Source: Candidatus Avedoeria danica
GTDB taxonomy: Bacteria > Chloroflexota > Anaerolineae > Epilineales > Epilineaceae
Direction of reading: 5' to 3'
Assembly: GCA_016703025.1 (NCBI GenBank)
Contig: JADJCV010000002.1
Location: forward strand, 186,001 to 250,000
DNA length: 64,000 bases
Positions 17,245-25,605 of the stretch are shown piece by piece. The notes beneath the pieces are model-generated. The model ran no database searches. It saw only the letters and a program-made list of their open reading frames with translations, and was not told the DNA's origin. How positions within the stretch are numbered: the stretch's first letter is position 1; each line of letters begins with the position of its first letter. A program made the translations under genes and the position numbers.

Positions 17245-18792
17245 TCAGAACGTCTTCAGGTGCTCGACGAGCGCGTCCTTCTCCGCATCCGTCAGCGCCG
17301 TCCCGTACGCCGCCCCCTCGTGCCCGCCGTTGCCGTTGCCGGGCAGCGCGACGTCGTAGCGGAAGAAGCGGCGGGACGGCCCGTAGTCGGCCACGGTGAA
17401 CACGAAGCCGACCTGCGCCGGGTCGTAGACGTCGTTGCCGCGGTAGAACGCCGCCGGGCGGTTCTCTTGCGGCTCGAGCAGGAGGCGCAGCGTCGGCACG
17501 GAGCCGTTGTGCAGGTACGGCGCGCGGAGCCAGGCGCCGTCGAGGGGCATGTTCGCGTAGCCGTTCGTCTTGCGGAAGTGCTTGAAGCGGCGCTCCTCGT
17601 AACCCGTGTAGAGCGTGTTCTGGTTCGCGCTCAGCTCGAGCGTGTATGAGTCCAGGCGGTGGCGGTCCGTGCCGATCCGGTCGATCGGCACGACCTGCCC
17701 GACATACCGGCCGGTGAAGTCGGAACCGCTCGCGCCATGGCAGTCGGCGCAGAGGCGGGCGTAGATCGGCGCGCCCCTGGCGGCCAGTGCCGGGTCGACG
17801 TCATACGGGTACGGCGGCTGTTTCAGCGTGCCGATCCAGCGTTCGATGCGGTCCATCGACGCGCCCTCGAGCGTCGGGGGCGTCGCGCCGGCGCCGAGCG
17901 CGGCGCTCCGGTTGCGCTCGGCCACGGACGTGTTGTTGCCGTCCCAGTGCAACTGCATCCCTTCGCGCGCCGCCTGGTTCCAGATGGACGGGAAGTCGGC
18001 CGTGCCGACCTTCTCGCGCGCGGGCAGCGCGTCCGTCGGGAAGCCGAAGAGGACCTTGGCGGCGTTGAACGTGTCCACCCGGCCGGGGCCCCACTCCGGC
18101 TGCTCATCGAAGATCCGCAGCCGGTCCTTCACCATGAGCGTGCGCTCGCGGAACCAGTAGATGCCGATGAACCGCAGCAGGAACGTGTCGAGCGCGTCGT
18201 AGCCGCGTCCGCGCCCCGCTTCCTCGCGCACCGCGATCTGCCGCAGGATCCGATCGGGGGTGAAGCGGCGGTCCGGCGCGGCCTCGAGGAAGAACCGCAT
18301 GAACGCCCGGAAGTCGAACGTGTTCGCCGGCATGCCGGCATAGACGGTCGGCTTGGCGTCCGGCGCGTCCCGCACCGTGCCGGTGTGGCATACGGCGCAG
18401 TTCAGCCAGACCCGATCGAAGCCCATCACCCGACGCACCGTCGTCCCGACCGGCAGGTCGTGGCCGTCCTCGTAGACCATCCCGATCGACGCGTAGCCGC
18501 CTGCCGGCGGCAGCTTGTCGGCGAACAGCTCGGGCAGCGCGTGCCACATGTTCACCGGCACCCCGAAGACGTGCTCGCTGCCGATCGAGCCGTACTTGAA
18601 GTGGTCGACATCGTCCGCGAACCGTGCGGGCGCCGGCGCGCCGAGGAAGCGCACCCCCAGGTACAGCGCGGCGAGCACGACGGCGGCCACGGCGAACTGC
18701 TTGGCGGTGCGCGTGCGGAGACGGGCGATCACGCGCCGCCAGGCGACGGCGAAGGGGGATGGGGGGTCGGGATTGGCGTCGGGATCAGCCAT
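17245..18792 (-). CDS. di-haem c-type cytochrome, RoxA/cytochrome-peroxidase-like
   Basis: A 515-residue membrane-anchored cytochrome. A single TM lies at about residues 30-50. Haem motifs are CAVCH near 130 and CADCH near 346. 'MPLDGAWLRAPYLHNGSVPT' and 'RPAAFYRGNDVYDPAQVGF' match the haem-proximal region of RoxA-like proteins, and 'GNGNGGHEGAAYGTALTDAE' the end of the fold. It lies 47 bp before its paralogue and 21 bp after the 305-residue gene, so these are one transcript. It could be an oxygenase, a peroxidase or an electron carrier; sequence alone does not decide. Confidence 0.85.
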   Translation of the reverse strand: MADPDANPDPPSPFAVAWRRVIARLRTRTAKQFAVAAVVLAALYLGVRFLGAPAPARFADDVDHFKYGSIGSEHVFGVPVNMWHALPELFADKLPPAGGYASIGMVYEDGHDLPVGTTVRRVMGFDRVWLNCAVCHTGTVRDAPDAKPTVYAGMPANTFDFRAFMRFFLEAAPDRRFTPDRILRQIAVREEAGRGRGYDALDTFLLRFIGIYWFRERTLMVKDRLRIFDEQPEWGPGRVDTFNAAKVLFGFPTDALPAREKVGTADFPSIWNQAAREGMQLHWDGNNTSVAERNRSAALGAGATPPTLEGASMDRIERWIGTLKQPPYPYDVDPALAARGAPIYARLCADCHGASGSDFTGRYVGQVVPIDRIGTDRHRLDSYTLELSANQNTLYTGYEERRFKHFRKTNGYANMPLDGAWLRAPYLHNGSVPTLRLLLEPQENRPAAFYRGNDVYDPAQVGFVFTVADYGPSRRFFRYDVALPGNGNGGHEGAAYGTALTDAEKDALVEHLKTF

Positions 18793-18813
18793 GGCACGGT
18801 CCTCCGATGGGGC

Positions 18814-19731
18814 TCACTCGCGCGCCTGCATGCCGGCGAAGCAATCCTCTGCCGGCGGCGCGGACGACGATTCGGCCGCCCGCGCGGCGTCCGCGCTGAC
18901 GAGCGTGAAGTTCAGCGCGAAGATCCGGCGAAGGTAGGCGCGGCCGAGGTAGAAGCCGGGCCGGACCATCCGGATCTCGTCCCGCACCGCCAGCCCGTCC
19001 CGCCCGGCCAGCGCGTCCGGGTTGGCGACGTACCCCGGCAGCGCGTCCGTGAAGGCGTAGTCGATGACGATCGACTCCCGCCGTCCGTCCAACAGGCTCT
19101 GGCCGCAGTGGAGCCTGGCCGGGAAGAGCAGCCACGCGTCCCGCACGCCGTCCTGCATCGTCATCAGCGCGGACGTGTCGATCCCGAGGAGCCGGGCGAG
19201 GCCGTCGACGTCCTCGATCCGGTTGCGGAGCAACTGCTCGTCGCGGTAGAAGACCTTGCCCTTCCACAGGAAGCGGCCGAGGTGCTCGATCCGGTCGATC
19301 TTGGCGTCCGCGGCCGTGCCCAGGAGCGGCGCGCCGAGGATCTCGGCCAGGCGTGTGCCGCCGTCGTCGCCGCGGGCGAAGAACAAGTCGCCGTCGAACG
19401 CGCCGTCGGGAATGGGGCCGGCGGACAGGCGGGCGTAGATCTGATCGACCTGCTCCTGGCTGGCGTGCTTGATGTTGGCAGGCGTGATCTTGGCGATCTC
19501 CGCATCCGTCAGCGGCAGCTCGTGCTCCAGGCGCGCGAAGTCATACGGCTTGCAGCCGGCGTCGGTCGGTTCGCAGATCGGTCCGTAGCCGACGCGCGGC
19601 GGCGGGCCAAAGCGCACGTTCCAGGCGAACGCCAGCACGGCGACGATCGCCCCGGCCAGGCCAAAGCGCACCCATGGCCGACGCCACACGCCGGCGAGCC
19701 ACGTACGTGCGCGTGTCATGAAGTCGGCCAT
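18814..19731 (-). CDS. membrane-anchored protein of the di-haem cytochrome operon
   Basis: A 305-residue protein I do not recognise by name. It has one N-terminal TM (about 22-40) and a soluble, presumably periplasmic domain. There is no CxxCH motif, so it does not bind covalent haem. 'LPLTDAEIAKITPANIKHAS' and 'DAWLLFPARLHCGQSLLDGR' are distinctive; three Cys (two near residues 53-60, one near 215) could form disulfides. It lies between the large di-haem protein and the two smaller ones, with 21-bp and 55-bp gaps, so it is probably a structural or assembly partner of that redox complex. Confidence 0.75.
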   Translation of the reverse strand: MADFMTRARTWLAGVWRRPWVRFGLAGAIVAVLAFAWNVRFGPPPRVGYGPICEPTDAGCKPYDFARLEHELPLTDAEIAKITPANIKHASQEQVDQIYARLSAGPIPDGAFDGDLFFARGDDGGTRLAEILGAPLLGTAADAKIDRIEHLGRFLWKGKVFYRDEQLLRNRIEDVDGLARLLGIDTSALMTMQDGVRDAWLLFPARLHCGQSLLDGRRESIVIDYAFTDALPGYVANPDALAGRDGLAVRDEIRMVRPGFYLGRAYLRRIFALNFTLVSADAARAAESSSAPPAEDCFAGMQARE

Positions 19732-19786
19732 GGGACGCCTCCTGGGGGTCGGGTCGGTGTGTGTCGAGGGCGTTCGGCGGCCTGTG

Positions 19787-22441
19787 TTACAGCGTCGCCA
19801 GGAACGCCGTCAGCGCCGCCTTGTCCGCCGGCGATAGATCCTCGCCGAACGTGTGGCCCTCGTTCTCGAGGTACATCGTGTTGCTGGCGTACAGACGCAG
19901 GATCGCGTCCATGTGGTCGCCGAAGGCGTCGATCACGCCCGTCGGGTCGGCCACGACGGCCGTGGCGATCCCGTCCAGCTCGGCGAGCAGGCCGGGGGCT
20001 TCGTCGCCGTAGCGCGCTTGCAGGTCGGCGGTCAGTTCGGCACGCGCCGTACGGGTGCGCACGAGGTCGGCCAGCAGGCGTTTGTAGTCGAGGCTGCCGA
20101 TCATCGCCACCGGCACGCCCTGTGGAATTCGGATGGCAAGCCGGAGCTTGGCGTCGTCCGCGTCGTCCGCGTCGTCCGCGTCGTCCGCGAGGGCTGGGCT
20201 GAAGGCGCGGACGATGTCCTCGCTGAGGAGCATCGTCTTCAACTTCCGCGCGTCGGGGTTCAGCAGGTCGGCCACGGATGCTTTGAAGAGCGCGAACCGG
20301 CCCGCCACGGACGGGTCGTACGGCCAGCACGGCGGCGGGTCGGCCAACGGCTTGCCGGCGGCATCGACGTAAGGTGAGCGGTAGAGCTCGCGCGCGGGCG
20401 AGGCGCCGCCGCAAAGCTCCGGCCCCATCGCGTTGTTGTGCAGGAGCGGCGCGTGCGCCCAGACGCTCAGCAGGGACGGGACGCGGTAGTACCCGCGCCC
20501 GCCGTCGCTCGGCTCGCGGATCGCGGGGTCGGCCGGGCGGGCGCGGAGCGTGTCCGAGCCGTACTCCTCCCAGACGTGGCCGGCCATGTGGTTGGAGTGG
20601 AGGGACCGGCCGCGGAACGTCCCGACCTCCTGTGCCGGTATCGGCTCGTCGCTGCCCAGCCAGTCCAGGCGGAGGTCCGGACGGCCATCGAGCGTGGCGC
20701 GGTAGTCCTCCGTCGGATGGGCCTCTCCGTCCGCATCGACGTTCTGCGAGGAGTGGCACCCGGCGCACGTTTCGGTGAACACGGCGCGCCCGCGCGCCAC
20801 GGCGCCCGTCGGCGCGCCGAAGTCGGCCGCGAACTCGGCGTCGAGCTCGGTTTCGAGCGCCGCCTCGTCCGGCAGGCCGCGGGCGACGTACAAGTCGGAC
20901 GGGCGGGCGGTGAGGAGGAAGTGGACGATATCGTCCAGCCGGTCCTCGACGGCGCGGAAGTTCGGGCAGTCGCGCCGGCACTGGCCGATGTCGAACGGCG
21001 TCTGGCCGTAGCCGCGCTGCTTGGGATCCGGCTGGCGCAGGTCCGTCAGGTGGTTCACCCAGCACGCTTCGGCGCAGCTGCCGATATTAAAGAAGACACG
21101 CTGCACGGCCTCGCGGGCGCCGATGCTGTCCTCGCCGCCCTTCAGGATGTTGTGGACGTCCTCCGTCTGCCGGCTGCGCTCCCAGCACTTGCCCGTCCGC
21201 CCCGGCTCGCACCAGCAGCTGCGCTCGTCCGCCCCCGCCGGGCAGGCCGCCGCCTTGCGCCACTTCACGACGTCGTGCGGATGGACGGGCCGCTGGCCGA
21301 GGTTGATGAGCGCGTTCTGCGTGCCGGGGTTCGACACGCCGTCGTTCGGGACGGCCGACGTGTCCGTGGCGCCGGGGCGGGCCGGGACGAAGATCTGCCA
21401 CTCGATGCTGTTCGTCGGCATCCCGGAGGCCATGATCTCGGAGAAGCGGGCGTACTGGTTGCCGACGAGCCCGTCCAGGTTCGCCCACTCGGGCTTGGCC
21501 GGGTCGGCGGGCGGATTCAAGGGATCGAACGCGATGTGGCACGCGCCGCACGCCATGCCGATGAGGAACGGCGGCTCGATCGAGCCGTCCGCCAGGCGGT
21601 TGTCGCCGATCGCACCATCGAGCGGGCTGCCGAACCCTTCCCACGTCGCCGGCGACCCGGTCGTCGCCAGCCACGCTTCACGATCGAACCGCGGGTTCGG
21701 GAACTTCCGCAGCCCCATCGCCCCCGCCGACGTCCCGAACGCCAGGCCGCACGCGCTCTCGCGCTGGTCCGTCGTGCCGTGGACGTCGTCCGGCGCGAGC
21801 GGCGCGTCCTCGAAGTCGCACGCCGGGTCGCGATAGCCCTCTTGGCCGACGAACGGCAGCAGCTCGTCGTCCCCCTCGCACCAGTCCAGGCCGAACGTTT
21901 CCTCGAGCGACTTCGCCGGGCAGCCGGGCGAACCGGGCTCGCAGCAGAACGGGTTGTTGATCAGCCCCCAGATCTTGAAGCGATCCTCCCGCTCGCGCGC
22001 GTTCAGCACCCGGAACCAGTCGATCGTGGCGCCCATCCGCTGCTGGAACGTGTACGTGTGGAAGCGCGCGTTGCCGGCCGTGGCGTTGAACCAGATCTCG
22101 CGACCGGCGTTCTCGGAGCGGGTGAGGCGGGGGTCGGCGCGGTAGCCGGGGGCGGCGGCGAGGTTCGGGGCGGCGGAGTCGGCGAGGGTTGCGCTCAGGG
22201 CGGAGGTCGACGTGACGGCAGTCGTCGCCGTCGTTGTAGTCGTCACGGTCGTCGTCGTGACCGCGACCGTGTCCGTCACGACGCCTTGGGCGATCGGGGC
22301 GGCCAGCGACCGGGGCGTCGCGCGGCCGAACGGCGACCGAAGCGGCACGACGAACACGGCCACGGCCACGGCGGCGGCGAGCGCCACGGCGGCGAGCGCC
22401 GCGGTCGAGAGGCGACGGGGGGCGACGGTCGACGGCATCAT
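19787..22441 (-). CDS. large di-haem c-type cytochrome with Cys-rich insert
   Basis: First gene of the operon, 884 residues. The signal/anchor helix is at about residues 12-35. Haem motifs are CGACH near 296 and CAGCH near 558. 'VPSLLSVWAHAPLLHNNAMG' is the RoxA-like signature also seen in the two smaller paralogues. A Cys-rich part ('CPAGADERSCWCEPGRTGKC', 'SCAEACW', 'CRRDC') lies between the haems and probably carries disulfides. An Asp-Asp-Ala repeat near 755-770 comes from a 9-bp DNA repeat. Two adjacent ATGs (22441, 22438) follow GAGGTG; the longer frame to 22606 lacks support. It is divergent from the M15-like gene. Confidence 0.83.
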   Translation of the reverse strand: MMPSTVAPRRLSTAALAAVALAAAVAVAVFVVPLRSPFGRATPRSLAAPIAQGVVTDTVAVTTTTVTTTTTATTAVTSTSALSATLADSAAPNLAAAPGYRADPRLTRSENAGREIWFNATAGNARFHTYTFQQRMGATIDWFRVLNAREREDRFKIWGLINNPFCCEPGSPGCPAKSLEETFGLDWCEGDDELLPFVGQEGYRDPACDFEDAPLAPDDVHGTTDQRESACGLAFGTSAGAMGLRKFPNPRFDREAWLATTGSPATWEGFGSPLDGAIGDNRLADGSIEPPFLIGMACGACHIAFDPLNPPADPAKPEWANLDGLVGNQYARFSEIMASGMPTNSIEWQIFVPARPGATDTSAVPNDGVSNPGTQNALINLGQRPVHPHDVVKWRKAAACPAGADERSCWCEPGRTGKCWERSRQTEDVHNILKGGEDSIGAREAVQRVFFNIGSCAEACWVNHLTDLRQPDPKQRGYGQTPFDIGQCRRDCPNFRAVEDRLDDIVHFLLTARPSDLYVARGLPDEAALETELDAEFAADFGAPTGAVARGRAVFTETCAGCHSSQNVDADGEAHPTEDYRATLDGRPDLRLDWLGSDEPIPAQEVGTFRGRSLHSNHMAGHVWEEYGSDTLRARPADPAIREPSDGGRGYYRVPSLLSVWAHAPLLHNNAMGPELCGGASPARELYRSPYVDAAGKPLADPPPCWPYDPSVAGRFALFKASVADLLNPDARKLKTMLLSEDIVRAFSPALADDADDADDADDAKLRLAIRIPQGVPVAMIGSLDYKRLLADLVRTRTARAELTADLQARYGDEAPGLLAELDGIATAVVADPTGVIDAFGDHMDAILRLYASNTMYLENEGHTFGEDLSPADKAALTAFLATL
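20151..20189. repeat. 9-bp tandem repeat (GCGTCGTCC, four copies)
   Basis: Four near-perfect copies of GCGTCGTCC in the large cytochrome gene encode a (Asp-Asp-Ala) run on the minus strand. The unit length is a multiple of three, so copy-number changes keep the frame. Confidence 0.8.
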
Positions 22442-22584
22442 CGGGCACCTCGCGGGGGCGGGCACGGGAGACCGGGTCGGCTGGGGGCACAGCCTATCAC
22501 TTGGGCGAGGGGAAAACAAGGGGTTATCATGGGTCCGGAGCGTATGGCCCCACCCCCCATCAAGTCGACTGGGATCCGTACCCC

Positions 22585-23283
22585 ATGAGGTGCCCATCGA
22601 GCGCACTCATCGTCGCGGCCGCCCTGTGGTGCGCGATTGCATTACCGCCGACGGCGTACGGCGAAGTGGCCGAACCTCGCCTCGCCGCCCTGCGCCGCCA
22701 CCCCCTCGCCTGCCGCAAACCGGTCGACGACATGACCCGCGTGCCGTTCAAGGGCGAAACGCTGAACGCCCGCACGCTCGCCATGCTCGAAACCGCCCAG
22801 ACGATCTACGGCGGCCCCGGCGATCTCCTGCGCGTCGTCCAGGGCTCCTACACGGACGCCGTCGCGGGCAGCTTCGGCACCCATGCGGGCGGCGGCGCCG
22901 TCGACATTTCGATTCGCGACCCGCGACAGCCTGCGTCGCGCCTCTTCGGCGAGGTCGAGGCGATGGTCCGCGCCCTCCGGCTGGCCGGCTTCGCCGCGTG
23001 GTACCGCGGTCCCGACTCGGTGTTTGCCGGCTCGGTGCCGCACATCCACGCGATCGCCGTCGGCGACCCGGAGCTGTCGGCGGCGGCGCGAAGGCAGGTG
23101 GACGGGCGGGAGGGGTACATGCGGGGGTTCGACGGGTTGCCGACGACGGAAGGCGATGGTGCGCCGTCGCCGGGCGGGGCGGCGCCCCCGGGGAAAGACG
23201 CGCACGGCGGACCGGTGGTGTGCGGTTGGATGGGGGTGGGCGGACGAGCGCGCGGACTGGCGCGCGGGGTCCGGCCTGAATAG
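22585..23283 (+). CDS. secreted peptidase M15-like protein
   Basis: A 232-residue exported protein. Signal peptide is about residues 1-26 (ending 'PPTAYG'). The core has 'VVQGSYTDAVAGSFGTHAGG', 'GGAVDISIRDP' and 'VPHIHAIAVG', matching the H-x6-D ... H-x-H zinc site of M15/DD-peptidase-fold proteins (SxGTHxGGxAVD... PHxH). Members cleave peptidoglycan or are inactive relatives; zinc ligands look intact here. The Gly/Pro-rich tail after residue 185 is unusual. ATG 22585 gives a clean signal peptide; the 28 residues read further upstream do not. Confidence 0.75.
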   Translation: MRCPSSALIVAAALWCAIALPPTAYGEVAEPRLAALRRHPLACRKPVDDMTRVPFKGETLNARTLAMLETAQTIYGGPGDLLRVVQGSYTDAVAGSFGTHAGGGAVDISIRDPRQPASRLFGEVEAMVRALRLAGFAAWYRGPDSVFAGSVPHIHAIAVGDPELSAAARRQVDGREGYMRGFDGLPTTEGDGAPSPGGAAPPGKDAHGGPVVCGWMGVGGRARGLARGVRPE

Positions 23284-23352
23284 GCTGTGCCCCTCGAACG
23301 GTCGGCGTCGGCCCGGCGGCCCCCAGCACAGGGCCCGGCCGGCGCCTCTTCG

Positions 23353-23400
23353 GTCAGCTTGACGGTGAAGGACCTGATGGCGTCGTACCATCGGTTCACA
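23353..23400 (+). other. possible remnant of a VOC/glyoxalase gene 5' end
   Basis: This stretch reads S-V-S-L-T-V-K-D-L-M-A-S-Y in one frame. It closely resembles the start of the intact VOC gene at 30179 (S-I-S-L-T-V-K-D-L-A-A-S) at both protein and DNA level over about 33 bp. The similarity then stops, and the next gene's signal peptide begins 13 bp later. It is best explained as a fragment left by recombination; chance is not excluded. Confidence 0.35.
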
Positions 23401-23412
23401 CAGGGGCGGCCA

Positions 23413-23840
23413 ATGCGTTCGACGAGGCGCGCACTGGCCATCGTAGCCGTCGGGCTGATGGTCGCTGGATGCACGGACCGCGCGGCCTGGCATCGACCGC
23501 CCGAGCGGTCGATGCCGGCCCACAGCTGCGCATCGCCAACGACGGCGTAGAGGACATCACGGGCTTGGTCGTCCACTTTCCGTGGGAAGAGATCACGTTC
23601 GGCGACGTTCCGGCCGGAACGACAACGGCGTACAAGTCCGTTGCCAAGGGTGTCTACGGTTATGCGGCCTACACGTGGCAGAAGAATGGCGTGGAGCAAA
23701 ATCGCTACGTCATCGACTGGGTGGGTGAGGCGCCGATGAAGGGCAGCTGGTTCACGTACACCGTCCATGTCGACACGCCGAGGCGCCTGTTTGAGGACGT
23801 TCAACACATCGTGGACGTCCAGGTGACGACGGACGGTTAG
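23413..23840 (+). pseudogene. lipoprotein gene split by a frameshift
   Basis: ATG 23413 begins a clear lipoprotein signal (MRSTRRALAIVAVGLMVAGC, lipobox VAGC). That frame closes at 23550. The body of the protein continues in another frame from about 23500 to 23840: 'GPQLRIANDGVEDITGLVVH', 'ITFGDVPAGTTTAYKSVAKG', 'VYGYAAYTWQKNG'. This immunoglobulin-like small domain is one I know only as a conserved hypothetical. One base lost between about 23472 and 23520 would explain both pieces. It may be a sequencing error or a real null allele. An alternative start at 23469 would make a protein without a signal peptide. Confidence 0.6.
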
Positions 23841-23886
23841 GCGGTGGCGGTCGCCCGGCGCGCTCGATCCGCATACCATTGCCCGC

Positions 23887-25605
23887 ATGTTCACCCCCGG
23901 CAACCCCCTCATCGTCCAATCCGACCGCAGCGTCCTCGTCGAGGTGGACAGCCCGCGCTACGACGAGGTGCGCGACCGCTTGGCGCGGTTCGCCGAGCTC
24001 GAGAAGTCGCCCGAGCACATCCACACCTACCGCATCACGCCGCTGTCCTTGTGGAACGCGGCGGCCAGCGGCATGCAGGCGCAGGGCGTCGTGGCGACGC
24101 TGGCCGAGTACGGCAAGTACGATCTGCCCGAGAACGTCCGGCGCGACATCCTCGACCAGATGTCGCGCTACGGGCGCCTGAAGCTCGTCAAGGACGGCGC
24201 CGATCTGTTCGTCGTTGCCAACGATGAGGCGCTGATCACCGAGATCTGCAACCACAAGGCGATCCGCGCCCTCATCGCCGCGCGCCCCGAGCGCTTCCGC
24301 GTGGCGATCGAGCCGGCGATGCGCGGGCCGGTGAAGCAGGCGCTGCTCAAGATCGGCTACCCGCCCGAGGACTTGGCCGGCTATGTCGAGGGCGAGCGGT
24401 TCGAGATCGCGCTGCGCGACACGTCGATCGCGACGGCGCTGCCGTTCAGGCTGCGGGAGTACCAGAGCGAGGCGGCGGACATCTTCTACGCGGACGGCGC
24501 GGCGCACGGCGGCAGCGGGGTGATCGTCCTGCCGTGCGGGGCGGGCAAGACGGTCGTCGGGCTCGGGATCATGGCCGCCGTGAACGCCAGCACGCTGATC
24601 ATCTCGCCGAGCACCGTGGCGGCGCGGCAGTGGATCGAGGAGATCGTCGACAAGACGGACGTCCCGCGCGAGTCCGTCGGCGAGTACAGCGGCGAGGTGA
24701 AGTCCATCCGGTCCATCACGATCACGACCTATCAGACGCTCACGTACCATCGGAGCAGCGGCGCCTACCCGCACCTGAGCATCTTCAACGAGCGCGAGTG
24801 GGGCCTGATCATCTACGACGAGGTCCACCTCCTTCCGGCCCCCGTCTTCCGCGCGACCGCGGACATCCAGGCCCGCCGCCGCCTCGGCCTCACCGCCACC
24901 CTCGTGCGCGAGGACGGCCGTGCGGACGACGTCTTCGCGCTGATCGGCCCCAAGAAGTACGACGTGCCGTGGAAGGACCTCGAGCGCCAGGGCTGGATCG
25001 CCACCGCGGACTGCACGGAGATCCGCATCGATCTGCCCGAGGCGCAGCGGATGGCGTACGCGGTGGCCGAGGAGCGCCTCAAGTACGCCGTCGCCGCCCA
25101 GAACCCGGTCAAGGTCGACCTCGTCGGCGACTTGCTGGCCAAGCACGAAGACGACACCGTGCTCATCATCGGCCAGTACATCGAACAGCTCGAGACGATC
25201 GCCCAGCGCTACGACATCCCGCTCGTCACCGGCAAGACGTCGACGGCCGAGCGCGAGCGGCGCTACCGCGAGTTGCGCGAGGGCACGGCCAAGCGACTCG
25301 TCGTCTCCAAGGTGGCCAACTTCGCGATCGACCTGCCGGACGCGAACGTGGCCATCCAGGTGAGCGGGACGTTCGGCAGCCGCCAGGAGGAGGCGCAGCG
25401 GCTCGGGCGCATCCTGCGGCCGAAGAGCGACGGCGGCCAGGCGCACTTCTATACCTTGGTCAGCCGCGATACGCGCGACCAGGAGTTCGCGGCCAACCGG
25501 CAGATGTTCCTGACGGAGCAGGGGTATCGGTATCGGATTCTGTATGGGCACGAGGTGGCGGCGTTCGAGCCGGAGCGGGCGGCTGAGCGAGCGGCGGCGT
25601 CATGA
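23887..25605 (+). CDS. xpb: DNA repair helicase XPB (bacterial type)
   Basis: A 572-residue superfamily 2 helicase. Residues 1-165 hold the XPB N-terminal/damage-recognition-like region. Walker A 'PCGAGKT' is near 218, 'DEVH' near 311, followed by 'GLTATLVREDGR', which carries the R-E-D motif diagnostic of XPB. Motif VI is 'EEAQRLGRILRP'. Length and order fit bacterial XPB, an ATP-dependent 3'-5' helicase presumed to act in DNA repair or transcription. The stop overlaps the next ATG (ATGA at 25602-25605). It starts a three-gene operon with two helicase-associated proteins. Confidence 0.93.
   Translation: MFTPGNPLIVQSDRSVLVEVDSPRYDEVRDRLARFAELEKSPEHIHTYRITPLSLWNAAASGMQAQGVVATLAEYGKYDLPENVRRDILDQMSRYGRLKLVKDGADLFVVANDEALITEICNHKAIRALIAARPERFRVAIEPAMRGPVKQALLKIGYPPEDLAGYVEGERFEIALRDTSIATALPFRLREYQSEAADIFYADGAAHGGSGVIVLPCGAGKTVVGLGIMAAVNASTLIISPSTVAARQWIEEIVDKTDVPRESVGEYSGEVKSIRSITITTYQTLTYHRSSGAYPHLSIFNEREWGLIIYDEVHLLPAPVFRATADIQARRRLGLTATLVREDGRADDVFALIGPKKYDVPWKDLERQGWIATADCTEIRIDLPEAQRMAYAVAEERLKYAVAAQNPVKVDLVGDLLAKHEDDTVLIIGQYIEQLETIAQRYDIPLVTGKTSTAERERRYRELREGTAKRLVVSKVANFAIDLPDANVAIQVSGTFGSRQEEAQRLGRILRPKSDGGQAHFYTLVSRDTRDQEFAANRQMFLTEQGYRYRILYGHEVAAFEPERAAERAAAS

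Noticed and set aside
17659..20202. 847-codon plus-strand ORF opposite the cytochrome operon
   Set aside because: It is antisense to three well-supported haem and membrane proteins; long shadow frames are expected at this GC. The same applies to 8882-10435, 20438-22588 and 55702-57399.
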